Shown here piece by piece: positions 26,487-35,515 of a stretch of 44,325 bases of DNA. A model generated the notes under the pieces. The model made no database searches, was not told the DNA's origin, and saw nothing but the letters and a program-made list of their open reading frames with translations. The stretch comes from Bacteroidales bacterium (GTDB lineage: Bacteria > Bacteroidota > Bacteroidia > Bacteroidales > UBA10428), in the NCBI GenBank assembly GCA_016938235.1, contig JAFGVA010000233.1, positions 1-44,325 on the forward strand, given 5' to 3'. How positions within the stretch are numbered: the stretch's first letter is position 1; every line of letters begins with the position of its first letter. A program made the translations under genes and the position numbers.

Positions 26487-27158
26487 ATGAAGAGGGGAAG
26501 AATAGTTGTAAGAATTGAGATAGCAACCTTGCTTGATGGAAATGGCAAGCTGAACCACCAGAAAATGGACAGGCTGGTTATGGTGCTTTCAAATCTGCAG
26601 AATAGCGGGAAAGAACTTCTACTAGTGAGTTCCGGAGCTATTGTGCTCGGAATTGAAAAGTTAGGGCTTAAAATTAACATGCAGGATTACAGCAGTTTGA
26701 TGGCAGCAGCAGCAATTGGGCAGGCCGAACTTATAAAATTGTATCAGAAGTATTTTGATCAGTTCAACCAAATGATTGCACAGGTATTATTAACTACTGA
26801 TATTGTTGATAATCCGAAAAGAAGGATAAATACCGAAAATACTTTTCGAAACTTGCTGGAGAGGAATATTATACCCATAATAAACGAGAACGATGTAGTT
26901 TCGACTGCCGACATTGAACTGGATGACAATTATCCGCTTGCAAGAAATGTTGCCATAATATCAAAAGCAGATATTATTTTAATAAAATCTGATGTTAACA
27001 GCAATTATATCATTCAGCCAAGAAACGGTATGAAAGCTATTATGGTGAAAAGCGAGCCTGAACTATTCTCAGAGCTTGATAGACTTTGTGTTGGTTTTGG
27101 CAAAATACCTGAAAAAGAATACTTGTTTCCAAATAATATTGAAGAGTTGGTTTTTTAA
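26487..27158 (+). CDS. Glutamate 5-kinase-like protein with degraded active site
   Basis: A 223-residue amino-acid-kinase-fold protein clearly paralogous to the ProB encoded next (shared elements VSSGAI, AAIGQAELIKLYQK, AQVLLT, NIIPIINENDVVST). Key ProB residues have changed: the first loop reads VVRIEIATLL against VVIKVGTSTL, so the phosphate-binding Lys and Gly-Thr-Ser are lost; the metal/ATP motif FGDNDTLSA has become LDDNYPLAR; LLSDIDGLY has become IKSDVNSNY; and the C-terminal GTGGM-TK segment is missing. The frame is intact with no stop, and the operon position is kept between argH (7 bases) and proB (10 bases). It may be a regulatory partner of ProB, or a slowly decaying duplicate. Confidence 0.8.
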   Translation: MKRGRIVVRIEIATLLDGNGKLNHQKMDRLVMVLSNLQNSGKELLLVSSGAIVLGIEKLGLKINMQDYSSLMAAAAIGQAELIKLYQKYFDQFNQMIAQVLLTTDIVDNPKRRINTENTFRNLLERNIIPIINENDVVSTADIELDDNYPLARNVAIISKADIILIKSDVNSNYIIQPRNGMKAIMVKSEPELFSELDRLCVGFGKIPEKEYLFPNNIEELVF

Positions 27159-27168
27159 AGCTGGAAGG

Positions 27169-27987
27169 ATGAAAAGGGAGGCATTTAAAGATATTAAGAA
27201 AGTAGTAATAAAAGTAGGAACATCTACATTATCTTATCAAAACGGAAGGTTAAACTTTCAGCGAATGGAGAAACTTGCATATACAATGAGCGCTATTCGC
27301 AACAAGGGATACCAGGTTGTTCTTGTGTCTTCCGGTGCTATAGGAGTAGGTGCAGGCAGGTTAGGAATGGTAGAAAAACCAAAGGATCTTTCAACAAAAC
27401 AAGCCTTGGCTGCAATTGGCCAGGCTCAGCTGGTTAAGATTTATCAGAAAATGTTTGAGGGGTACAACCAGACAGTAGCACAGGTATTATTAACCAAAGA
27501 TGTAATGCTCATAAAAGAAAGGCATACCAATGCCCAGGGAACGCTTTACAAGCTCATGGATATGGGAATCATCCCTATAGTAAATGAGAACGATACTATT
27601 TCTACAGATGAAATTGTTTTTGGCGATAATGATACACTTTCTGCAATGGTTGCAACACTAATCGATGCTGATTTATTAATTTTACTTAGCGATATAGATG
27701 GATTGTACTCTGCTGATCCAAAAACAAATACCAATGCTGAGATAATTCGTTCTGTAACAGAGATAACACCCGAGCTTGAAGGATTGGCTGACGGATCAGG
27801 AAGCTCCTTTGGAACAGGAGGTATGATTACAAAAATTTCAGCAGCAAGAATTACTTCCGAGGCAGGTATTGATACAATAATTACAAATGGGGATAACCCG
27901 GAGATAGTTTTTGATATTCTGGAAGGCAAAGAAATTGGGACACATTTCATTGCCTGTAAAGAAAAATTAACACTTTCAAAAAACTAA
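27169..27987 (+). CDS. proB: Glutamate 5-kinase
   Basis: A 272-residue kinase, the first step of proline synthesis (glutamate to gamma-glutamyl phosphate). The motifs are complete: VVIKVGTSTL, LVSSGAIGVG, PIVNENDTIST, FGDNDTLSAMVATLI, LLSDIDGLYSADP and GSSFGTGGMITKISAA. It lacks the C-terminal PUA domain of many ProB proteins, making it a short-form enzyme. The start at 27169 is chosen because GGAAGG lies right upstream and homology begins there; a longer frame begins inside the preceding gene. proA follows after 6 bases. Confidence 0.93.
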   Translation: MKREAFKDIKKVVIKVGTSTLSYQNGRLNFQRMEKLAYTMSAIRNKGYQVVLVSSGAIGVGAGRLGMVEKPKDLSTKQALAAIGQAQLVKIYQKMFEGYNQTVAQVLLTKDVMLIKERHTNAQGTLYKLMDMGIIPIVNENDTISTDEIVFGDNDTLSAMVATLIDADLLILLSDIDGLYSADPKTNTNAEIIRSVTEITPELEGLADGSGSSFGTGGMITKISAARITSEAGIDTIITNGDNPEIVFDILEGKEIGTHFIACKEKLTLSKN

Positions 27988-27993
27988 AAAACC

Positions 27994-29244
27994 ATGAGCG
28001 ATTCGATAATTCAAAAAGCTAAAAATGCCAAGGCAGCTACTCGGGAGCTTGTAAAACTTAATACCGATAAGAAAAACTTTGCTTTGGAATGCATAGCAAA
28101 ACAACTCGATAAAAACAGACTCCTGATAAAAGAAAGAAATAAGCTTGATATTGCCTATGCAACTGAGAAGGGAATGTCTACTGCGCTTATTGACAGGCTA
28201 AAACTTACAGATGCCAGAATCGATGGTATGATTAAGGTTCTGCATGATGTGATAACATTAAAAGATCCTGTTGGAGAGATAACAGGCATGAACACTTTGC
28301 CAAACGGGCTGAAAGTCGGACAAATGCGGATGCCACTGGGTGTAATCGGAATTATTTTTGAATCGAGACCCAATGTATGCATCGAAGTTGCATCCCTGAC
28401 AATTAAATCAGCCAACGGTGTGGTACTTAAAGGTGGTTCAGACGCCATAAATTCAAATATTTGTATTACCAACCTTATAAAATCCGGATTAAAAGATGCA
28501 GGGCTACCCGAAAATGCTGTTGAGATAGTTGAAAGTACCGACAGGGAAAGTGTGAAGGAACTTTTAAAACTAAAAGATTATATCGATGTTATCATTCCAC
28601 GTGGCGGATTAAACCTGATTCGTTTTGTTGAAGAGAATAGTGTAATTCCTGTAATCAGACACGATCAGGGTATTTGCCATACCTATATCGATGAATTTGC
28701 CAACAAGGAAATGGCAGTATCCATTGCCTATAATGCCAAAGTTCAGCGTCCGGGAGTATGCAATTCTATGGAAACCTTACTGGTGCACGAAAAAATTGCA
28801 AAAGAAATTTTGCCGATGTTGAAATCGGAATACGACAAAGCAAATGTTGAAATCCGGGGATGCGATAAAACCTGTACACTACTCCCCGGTATCAAAAAAG
28901 CAACTTCTGAAGATTGGGACACCGAATATCTCGATTTAATACTTTCAATTAAAACCGTAAGTTCCATTGATGAGGCAATTGATCATATCAATACGCACAG
29001 CTCACATCATTCCGATGCTATAGTCTCGGAAAATTATACCATGGGAATGAAATTCATAAACGAAGTTGATTCCGCAGCCTGTTACATTAATGCGTCAACC
29101 CGTTTTACCGATGGTAATGAATTCGGTTTAGGTGCCGAAATGGGAATCAGCAACCAGAAACTACACGTTCGCGGGCCCATGGGCTTGCGCGAATTGACCT
29201 CCTCGAAATACATTATTTTCGGGAATGGACAAATAAGAAATTAA
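27994..29244 (+). CDS. proA: Gamma-glutamyl phosphate reductase
   Basis: A 416-residue aldehyde-dehydrogenase-fold enzyme that reduces gamma-glutamyl phosphate to glutamate semialdehyde with NADPH. The catalytic Cys228 is in HDQGICHTYIDEFAN; also visible are PLGVIGIIFESRPNV (cofactor site), VVLKGGSDA and FTDGNEFGLGAEMGIS. It directly follows proB, as in many bacteria where the two enzymes channel the labile intermediate. It is the last gene of the argR-led series; a 64-base gap separates it from citrate synthase. Confidence 0.96.
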   Translation: MSDSIIQKAKNAKAATRELVKLNTDKKNFALECIAKQLDKNRLLIKERNKLDIAYATEKGMSTALIDRLKLTDARIDGMIKVLHDVITLKDPVGEITGMNTLPNGLKVGQMRMPLGVIGIIFESRPNVCIEVASLTIKSANGVVLKGGSDAINSNICITNLIKSGLKDAGLPENAVEIVESTDRESVKELLKLKDYIDVIIPRGGLNLIRFVEENSVIPVIRHDQGICHTYIDEFANKEMAVSIAYNAKVQRPGVCNSMETLLVHEKIAKEILPMLKSEYDKANVEIRGCDKTCTLLPGIKKATSEDWDTEYLDLILSIKTVSSIDEAIDHINTHSSHHSDAIVSENYTMGMKFINEVDSAACYINASTRFTDGNEFGLGAEMGISNQKLHVRGPMGLRELTSSKYIIFGNGQIRN

Positions 29245-29308
29245 AGAATACGTAAAAACCTTGATTATAGTAACATTTAGTAAATACTAACCGAAAAAAA
29301 ATAGTCCT

Positions 29309-30655
29309 ATGGATTTTTTAAAAGACCTCGACAGTTTTTCAACTCAATCTTCGCAGATTGACAAAGAATTATTTACCCGTTTCGATGTAAAACGCGGATT
29401 AAGAAATGCCAATGGTTCTGGAGTATTGGTTGGATTGACCAATATTGGAGATGTTGTTGGATATGAAAAAGATGGTGATAAGGTTATACCTTGCCATGGG
29501 CAATTATTCTACAGGGGAATTAATGTGTACGATATTGTAAAGGGTTTTCAGAACGATCGGCGCCATGGATTCGATGAAACCGTTTACCTTCTTCTTTCAG
29601 GTAAATTGCCAAATAGTGAAGAACTGGCATCCATGACATCGTACCTGGCCTCACTGCGCGATCTTCCATCCTATTTTACTAAAAATATGTTATTGTCGTT
29701 GCGTGGAAAGAACATCATGAACATGTTGGCTCGTTCGGTACTTGTAATGTACACACTTGACGATAAAGCAGAAGACCAGTCACACCTGAATATTGTAAAG
29801 CAATCGCTTGATTTAATAGCAAAAATACCTGTAGTAACAGCATATTCTTATTTTGGTATGCGACACTCATTTCAGCGTAAGTCGCTTATCATAAGGCATC
29901 CGGAACCTTCACTCAGCACAGCTGAGAATTTCCTGTATATGCTGAAAGGTGAAAAATATTCTAAACTTGAAGCCGATATTCTTGACCTGAACCTTGTTCT
30001 GCATGCTGAACACGGTGGAGGTAATAATTCTTCATTCACTACCCGGGTTGTTAGTTCTTCAGGCACTGACACCTATTCAGCCATAGCAGCAGCGCTGGGC
30101 TCACTTAAAGGATTTCTGCACGGTGGTGCGAACCTGCAAGTGATGGAAATGATGAAAGATATAAAGAAAAACGTCAAAGACTGGAACGACAAGCAGGAAA
30201 TAGCCGATTACCTGTTAAAAATACTTCGCGGAAAAGCAGGCGATGGCTCTGGTAAAATTTACGGTATTGGCCATGCCATTTATACCTTGTCTGACCCGAG
30301 AGCCATACTTTTAAAAGAAAAGGCGCGTGAACTGGCAGAAGAGAAAGGCAAGCAGGATGAATTCAAACTTTATGAGAATATCGAAGAGCTTGCTCCTGAA
30401 GTATTTGCCAAATTCAAGGGTGGGGGCGATGTAAAAGTGATTTCCCCAAATGTCGATTTCTATAGTGGATTTGTTTACAGATGTATCGATATTCCTAAAG
30501 AACTCTACACACCAATCTTCGCATTATCTCGAATGGCAGGCTGGTGTGCTCATCGTCTGGAAGAAGTAACTTTCAGTTCGAAACGTATTATTCGTCCAGC
30601 GTATAAAAATGTTTACGGCAGGGCAGATTATGAAAACTTAGACGAAAGAGAATAA
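29309..30655 (+). CDS. gltA: Citrate (Si)-synthase family enzyme
   Basis: A 448-residue citrate synthase-fold enzyme condensing acetyl-CoA and oxaloacetate. Catalytic residues are visible: His232/His235 in LHAEHGGGNNS, the second His in FLHGGANLQV (about residue 271) and Asp383 in NVDFYSGFVY. A 2-methylcitrate synthase activity cannot be excluded from sequence. It stands alone between proA and the gltB leader, and supplies the carbon route to 2-oxoglutarate used by the adjacent glutamate synthase. No clear promoter box was seen in the 64 bases before it, so it may be read from proA. Confidence 0.88.
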   Translation: MDFLKDLDSFSTQSSQIDKELFTRFDVKRGLRNANGSGVLVGLTNIGDVVGYEKDGDKVIPCHGQLFYRGINVYDIVKGFQNDRRHGFDETVYLLLSGKLPNSEELASMTSYLASLRDLPSYFTKNMLLSLRGKNIMNMLARSVLVMYTLDDKAEDQSHLNIVKQSLDLIAKIPVVTAYSYFGMRHSFQRKSLIIRHPEPSLSTAENFLYMLKGEKYSKLEADILDLNLVLHAEHGGGNNSSFTTRVVSSSGTDTYSAIAAALGSLKGFLHGGANLQVMEMMKDIKKNVKDWNDKQEIADYLLKILRGKAGDGSGKIYGIGHAIYTLSDPRAILLKEKARELAEEKGKQDEFKLYENIEELAPEVFAKFKGGGDVKVISPNVDFYSGFVYRCIDIPKELYTPIFALSRMAGWCAHRLEEVTFSSKRIIRPAYKNVYGRADYENLDERE

Positions 30656-30750
30656 GACTGTTTTTTTAAAATTTATCAAAAAAACGAGCATTTTATTGAT
30701 AAATTATTGTTAAAACAATACGAACGCTTTTAACTTACAGTTTTAAGTAT

Positions 30751-30758
30751 TATATTTG
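30751..30758 (+). promoter_or_regulatory. -7 promoter element of the gltB leader
   Basis: TATATTTG is an exact TAnnTTTG match. TTT rather than TTG occupies the -33 position at 19-base spacing. Transcription would start near 30765, some 10 bases before the leader-peptide ATG, giving a short leader of about 170 bases in front of gltB. Confidence 0.6.
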
Positions 30759-30775
30759 CCTCACATTATAACAGA

Positions 30776-30832
30776 ATGAGAGCAAATACTTACTACATAA
30801 AATCAGTTAAGAAGATTCCCGGTGCCCTTTGA
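30776..30832 (+). CDS. Putative 18-residue leader peptide of the gltB attenuator
   Basis: An open frame from ATG to TGA encoding MRANTYYIKSVKKIPGAL. It lies just downstream of the promoter box and its TGA (30830-30832) overlaps the first two bases of the antiterminator stem, the geometry expected of a translated attenuator leader. It contains no Glu or Gln codon; two adjacent Tyr and two adjacent Lys codons are the only repeats. No ribosome-binding sequence is seen, which is normal in this phylum. Translation is inferred from position. Confidence 0.6.
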   Translation: MRANTYYIKSVKKIPGAL

Positions 30833-30888
30833 GAATGGCAGTAGGCCGATATTATAATAGCCATTCTCGCATAAAGAATGGCTTTTTT
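30831..30888 (+). promoter_or_regulatory. Transcription attenuator before gltB
   Basis: Two mutually exclusive 9-bp stems are visible. Antiterminator: GAGAATGGC (30831-30839) with GCCATTCTC (30860-30868). Terminator: AGCCATTCT (30859-30867) with AGAATGGCT (30875-30883), loop of 7, followed by six T residues (30883-30888). Both use the same middle segment, so only one can form. A ribosome resting at the leader stop codon would cover the first arm and favour the terminator; a ribosome stalled earlier would free it and favour readthrough into gltB. A small TGCC/GGCA hairpin (30823-30840) could act as protector. Confidence 0.75.
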
Positions 30889-30934
30889 ATTATTGAGAAG
30901 AAACGAAAAGAAATAGTTAACGAATAGACAGAAA

Positions 30935-33900
30935 ATGGTAAAAGGATTTCCTAAACCACAAGGATTGTATAACCCAAATAACGAACACGACAATTGTGGA
31001 ATTGGGTTTGTAACGCAGATAAAAGGGATTAAATCGCACGACATTATCACTAAAGGACTTGAAGTTCTTGTGAACATGACGCACCGTGGTGCAGAGAGCG
31101 CGGATAATGTTTCGGGCGACGGAGCAGGAATATTAATTCAGCTGCCCCATCAGTATTTCAAGGCCAAAAATATTCAGGTACCTGAAGAAGGAAAATACGG
31201 TGCAGGACTGGTATTTCTGCCTTATGAAACAAAGGCAAGAAAAACCTGCGAATCGGTTTTAATCGAAGCTGTTAAAGAAGAAGGTTTACGTGTAATTGAC
31301 ATGGTTGACGTTAAAGTCGACAGCCGTGTTCTTGGTGATATTTCCAGGTCTACCGAACCTTTTATCAAGCAAATATTTGTTACCGGTGATTTTCCTGAAC
31401 AGGATATTCTTGAAAGGAAACTTTATATTGCCCGTAAACAGGCAGAGAAGAAAATTCGGGAATCTAAAATAAAGGATAGAGAAGCATTTTATATGCCAAG
31501 CCTTTCAAGTAAGGTAATGATATATAAAGGAATGCTTGCACCCGATCAGGTGGGCAGATATTTTGTTGATTTGCGCGATTCAGATATGACAAGTGCCATT
31601 GCTCTTGTTCATTCTCGTTTCTCAACGAATACTTTTCCTACATGGGATTTGGCTCAACCCTTCCGCTTCCTTGCTCATAACGGTGAAATTAACACTGTAA
31701 AAGGGAATCGCATGTGGATGACTGCCCGTGAATCTATCATGAAATCAGATTTATTCGGAGATGATTTAGATAAACTGTTCCCCATCATTGAACCTGATAA
31801 ATCCGATTCAGCATCACTAGACAATGCCCTTGAATTTTTAGTGCTGACCGGCAAGTCTTTACCACAGGCATTGAGTATGCTCATTCCCGAATCGTGGAAC
31901 GATAAAAACCCAATACCACCTAGCTTAAAAGCATATTACGAGTACCAGTCAACCTTAATGGAACCCTGGGACGGACCAGCTTCTGTTGTTTTCAGTGACG
32001 GTCGTTACATTGGTGGAACTCTTGACAGAAACGGACTTCGACCCTCTCGTTTTGTAATTACAAAAGACGATGTAATTGTGATGGGTTCCGAAGTTGGAGT
32101 TCAGGTATTCGAGCCTGAAGTTATACGTGAAAAAGGACGTTTACGTCCGGGTAAAATCCTTTTGGTAGACACCAAAATGGGAATCATTATACCCGATGAG
32201 GAAGTAAAACATCAACTTTCTGACAGACATCCTTATTCACAGTGGCTTGCCGAAAACAGAGTCGATCTTGACGATATCAAAGTTAAAAAACGCATTCGCT
32301 CTCAACTCGACGATAAATACGATCAAACAGTTAAAACATTCGGATATACCAAAGAAGATTACGAAGTAATTCTTGCGCCCATGGGATCAGGAGGTCAGGA
32401 ACCTACACACTCTATGGGCAACGACACTCCTCTGGCTCTATTTTCAGATAAGCCACAGCGTATGTTTAATTACTTCAAACAACTTTTTGCACAGGTAACA
32501 AATCCACCAATTGATCCCATTCGTGAAGGGCTGGTTATGTCTCTGACCAATTACATAGGTTCAGTTTCAAAGAATTTGTTATTTGAGTCTGCAGAGCAAT
32601 GTCGCCAGATTAAGTTTGGTTCTCCGGTTGTATCAAATACCAACCTGAACAAACTAAGAAATATTAAAGAAGAGAATTTCAGCTATATCGATTTACCTAT
32701 TTTATTTGATGCAAAATCAAAAAATCCGGGTAAGGCACTTGAAACTGCACTTGATAATCTGTGCATATCAGCAGAAAAAGCAGTGGATGATGGAATTAAT
32801 TTCATCATTTTAAGTGACAGGGCTATTGATGAAAACAATGCTCCAATACCATCACTTTTGGCAACCTCGGCCGTACACCATCACCTAATTCGAAACAAGA
32901 AAAGAATGCAGGTTGGTCTGGTTGTTGAGACTGCCGAAGCCCGCGAAGTAAGTCATATCGCTTTACTTGTTGGTTATGGTGCAAGTGTTGTTAATCCTTA
33001 CGGGGCATTTGCTGCACTTGAGAAGCTTTGCAGCACCGGCAAAATAAAAATGGACTATGTTGAAGCCCGTGAAAATTATTATAAAGCAATAAATAAAGGA
33101 TTGCTTAAGATTCTTTCGAAAATGGGCATTTCTACACTTCGCAGTTATCATGGTGCCCAGATATTTGAATGTATTGGTCTTGATCCAAAATTTGTTGACA
33201 AATACTTTACTGGTACCGACAGCAGAATTGGTGGTATCGGACTTGATGAAATTGCTCAGGAAGCACTTATTCCTCATACCCAGGCATTTGAACAAAGTGC
33301 ACAGGGAAATGGAGAACTGAAGTCAGAGGGTATTTACCATTACCGTGTAAAAGGTGAAAAACACGGATGGAATCCCGAAACTATCGGATTACTTCAATGG
33401 GCAACCCGCACGGGTGATTATAAAAAATTCAAAGAGTTTAGTGCCGTTGTTGATGAGAATACCCGTAAGCCTCATTTTTTAAGGGGTTGTGTAAATATCA
33501 GAAAAGGAGAACCAATCCCTATTGAAGAAGTTGAACCTGTTGAAGAAATTACTAAACGGTTTGTATCAGGAGCAATGTCATACGGATCTATCAGTAAGGA
33601 AGCCCACGAGGCGCTTGCTATAGCTATGAACAAAATTGGTGGTAAAAGTAACACAGGCGAAGGTGGGGAAGACCCAGAAAGATTTTCTACTCGTCCCGAT
33701 GGTACTTCAGCACGTAGTGCAATCAAACAGGTAGCTTCCGGTCGTTTTGGTGTTACAACAAATTACCTTGTTAATGCCGATGAGATTCAGATTAAAGTAG
33801 CACAGGGAGCAAAACCCGGCGAAGGAGGACAGCTTCCCGGCCATAAAGTAAATAAAATTATTGCCAAAGTTAGAAATTCAACACCCGGTATTACGCTGAT

Positions 33901-35479
33901 ATCACCGCCACCTCATCACGATATCTATTCCATTGAGGATTTAGCACAGCTTATTTTCGATTTAAAGTGTACAAATCCGAAAGCTAAGATCAACGTAAAG
34001 CTGGTATCGGAAAGAGGTGTAGGAACCATTGCTGCGGGTGTAGCCAAAGCATATGCCGATAGTATAACTATTAGTGGTACCGAAGGCGGAACAGGAGCAA
34101 GTCCTGCAAGTTCTATCAAACATGCAGGTCTTCCAATGGAGCTTGGTATTTCCGAAGTTCAGCAAACCCTGGTAATCAATAATCTTCGCGACAGGGTAAA
34201 ACTTCAAACAGATGGTCAGATGAAAAATGGCCGTGATGTTGTTTATGCTGGTCTTTTGGGTGCCGAAGAATTTGGCTTTGCAACGATTGGGCTCATTGTA
34301 CTGGGTTGTGTAATGATGCGTAAGTGTCACCTGAATACATGTCCGGTGGGCGTTGCTACTCAAAATGAAGAATTACGCAAGCGTTTTACCGGTAAATCCG
34401 ATTACCTTGTGAACTACTTTACATTTGTTGCCCAGGAGGTTCGCGAATTGCTTGCAGAGATGGGATTCCGTAAGTTTGAAGATATCGTTGGACGTACCGA
34501 TCTTTTAGAGCAACGTACCGACATCGAACATTGGAAAGCAAAAACGGTGGATATGTCTAATATTCTTTTCCGTCCGAAAGAGGTTGAAATTCATGAGACA
34601 CATTGCTGTGTTGATCAGAAGCATAAAATCGAAGATGTTATGGATCACAGTCTGATTAAAAAAGCAAATCGTGCCATTAAGAATAAAGAAAAAGTCTGGA
34701 TTACTGAGTGCATACAAAATACCGACCGTACTGTTGGCGCCATGCTTTCAGGAGAGATTGTAAAACATCATGGCGGAGAAGGCCTGCCGGATGAAACATT
34801 AAACATTAAGTTTAAAGGTTCTGCCGGACAGAGCTTTGGTGCATTCCTTACAAAAGGAGTTAACTTCAAACTGGTTGGTGATAGTAACGATTATCTGGGT
34901 AAAGGTCTGTCAGGCGGAAGAATTACCGTAGTACCTCCAAAAGGGGTAAGTTATAAACCCGAAGAAAATATTATTGTTGGTAATACCTTATTGTATGGGG
35001 CTACCGATGGCGAAGTTTATATTCAGGGTGTAGCTGGCGAACGTTTCTGTGTACGAAACAGTGGTGCAAAAGCTGTCATTGAGGGTGTTGGAGATCACTG
35101 TTGCGAGTATATGACCGGAGGAAGAACAGTTGTGCTTGGTAAAACAGGCCGAAACTTTGCTGCCGGTATGAGTGGAGGTATAGCATACGTGCTTGATTTG
35201 GATCGGAATTTCGATTATTTCTGTAATAAAGGTCTTGTTGAACTGGGCCAGGTAGCTGATAAAGATGATGAATCTGAATTGCAGGAAATGATAGCGAAAC
35301 ACTATAAGTATACCGGTAGTGAACTTGCCGAGAAGATTTTGGTAAACTGGGACGAATACCTGCCAAAATTTGTGAAAGTCATTCCTCTTGAATATAAAAA
35401 GATTCTTGAGGAGCAAAAACTTGAACTAATACAAAGCAAGATCAAGCAAACTGAGGATGAACCTCACATTCAATATTAG
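30935..35479 (+). CDS. gltB: Glutamate synthase large subunit
   Basis: A 1514-residue multidomain enzyme making glutamate from glutamine and 2-oxoglutarate. A 20-residue propeptide precedes Cys21 (DNCGIGFVTQ), the N-terminal nucleophile of the amidotransferase domain (to about 420). A central domain follows, then the FMN-binding synthase barrel (about 800-1200, with SGAMSYGSIS, GEGGEDPERF and GGTGASPASS), the 3Fe-4S cluster Cys1125/Cys1131/Cys1136 in CVMMRKCHLNTCPVG, and the C-terminal beta-helix (GGRTVVLGKTGRNFAAGMSGG, in part). It is preceded by an attenuator and followed after 36 bases by gltD. Confidence 0.96.
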   Translation: MVKGFPKPQGLYNPNNEHDNCGIGFVTQIKGIKSHDIITKGLEVLVNMTHRGAESADNVSGDGAGILIQLPHQYFKAKNIQVPEEGKYGAGLVFLPYETKARKTCESVLIEAVKEEGLRVIDMVDVKVDSRVLGDISRSTEPFIKQIFVTGDFPEQDILERKLYIARKQAEKKIRESKIKDREAFYMPSLSSKVMIYKGMLAPDQVGRYFVDLRDSDMTSAIALVHSRFSTNTFPTWDLAQPFRFLAHNGEINTVKGNRMWMTARESIMKSDLFGDDLDKLFPIIEPDKSDSASLDNALEFLVLTGKSLPQALSMLIPESWNDKNPIPPSLKAYYEYQSTLMEPWDGPASVVFSDGRYIGGTLDRNGLRPSRFVITKDDVIVMGSEVGVQVFEPEVIREKGRLRPGKILLVDTKMGIIIPDEEVKHQLSDRHPYSQWLAENRVDLDDIKVKKRIRSQLDDKYDQTVKTFGYTKEDYEVILAPMGSGGQEPTHSMGNDTPLALFSDKPQRMFNYFKQLFAQVTNPPIDPIREGLVMSLTNYIGSVSKNLLFESAEQCRQIKFGSPVVSNTNLNKLRNIKEENFSYIDLPILFDAKSKNPGKALETALDNLCISAEKAVDDGINFIILSDRAIDENNAPIPSLLATSAVHHHLIRNKKRMQVGLVVETAEAREVSHIALLVGYGASVVNPYGAFAALEKLCSTGKIKMDYVEARENYYKAINKGLLKILSKMGISTLRSYHGAQIFECIGLDPKFVDKYFTGTDSRIGGIGLDEIAQEALIPHTQAFEQSAQGNGELKSEGIYHYRVKGEKHGWNPETIGLLQWATRTGDYKKFKEFSAVVDENTRKPHFLRGCVNIRKGEPIPIEEVEPVEEITKRFVSGAMSYGSISKEAHEALAIAMNKIGGKSNTGEGGEDPERFSTRPDGTSARSAIKQVASGRFGVTTNYLVNADEIQIKVAQGAKPGEGGQLPGHKVNKIIAKVRNSTPGITLISPPPHHDIYSIEDLAQLIFDLKCTNPKAKINVKLVSERGVGTIAAGVAKAYADSITISGTEGGTGASPASSIKHAGLPMELGISEVQQTLVINNLRDRVKLQTDGQMKNGRDVVYAGLLGAEEFGFATIGLIVLGCVMMRKCHLNTCPVGVATQNEELRKRFTGKSDYLVNYFTFVAQEVRELLAEMGFRKFEDIVGRTDLLEQRTDIEHWKAKTVDMSNILFRPKEVEIHETHCCVDQKHKIEDVMDHSLIKKANRAIKNKEKVWITECIQNTDRTVGAMLSGEIVKHHGGEGLPDETLNIKFKGSAGQSFGAFLTKGVNFKLVGDSNDYLGKGLSGGRITVVPPKGVSYKPEENIIVGNTLLYGATDGEVYIQGVAGERFCVRNSGAKAVIEGVGDHCCEYMTGGRTVVLGKTGRNFAAGMSGGIAYVLDLDRNFDYFCNKGLVELGQVADKDDESELQEMIAKHYKYTGSELAEKILVNWDEYLPKFVKVIPLEYKKILEEQKLELIQSKIKQTEDEPHIQY

Positions 35480-35515
35480 GATTTAACATTTAGATAATTT
35501 AGAAAACAAGATATC

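Noticed and set aside
30656-30934. A glutamine riboswitch or other metabolite riboswitch before gltB
   Set aside because: The leader is short and explained by a leader ORF with two alternative stems; I saw none of the conserved junction elements of known glutamine aptamers.
34988-35416. A 142-residue open frame antisense to gltB
   Set aside because: Low-complexity, Phe/Ile-rich translation with no motif, fully inside a conserved gene; typical shadow of codon use.
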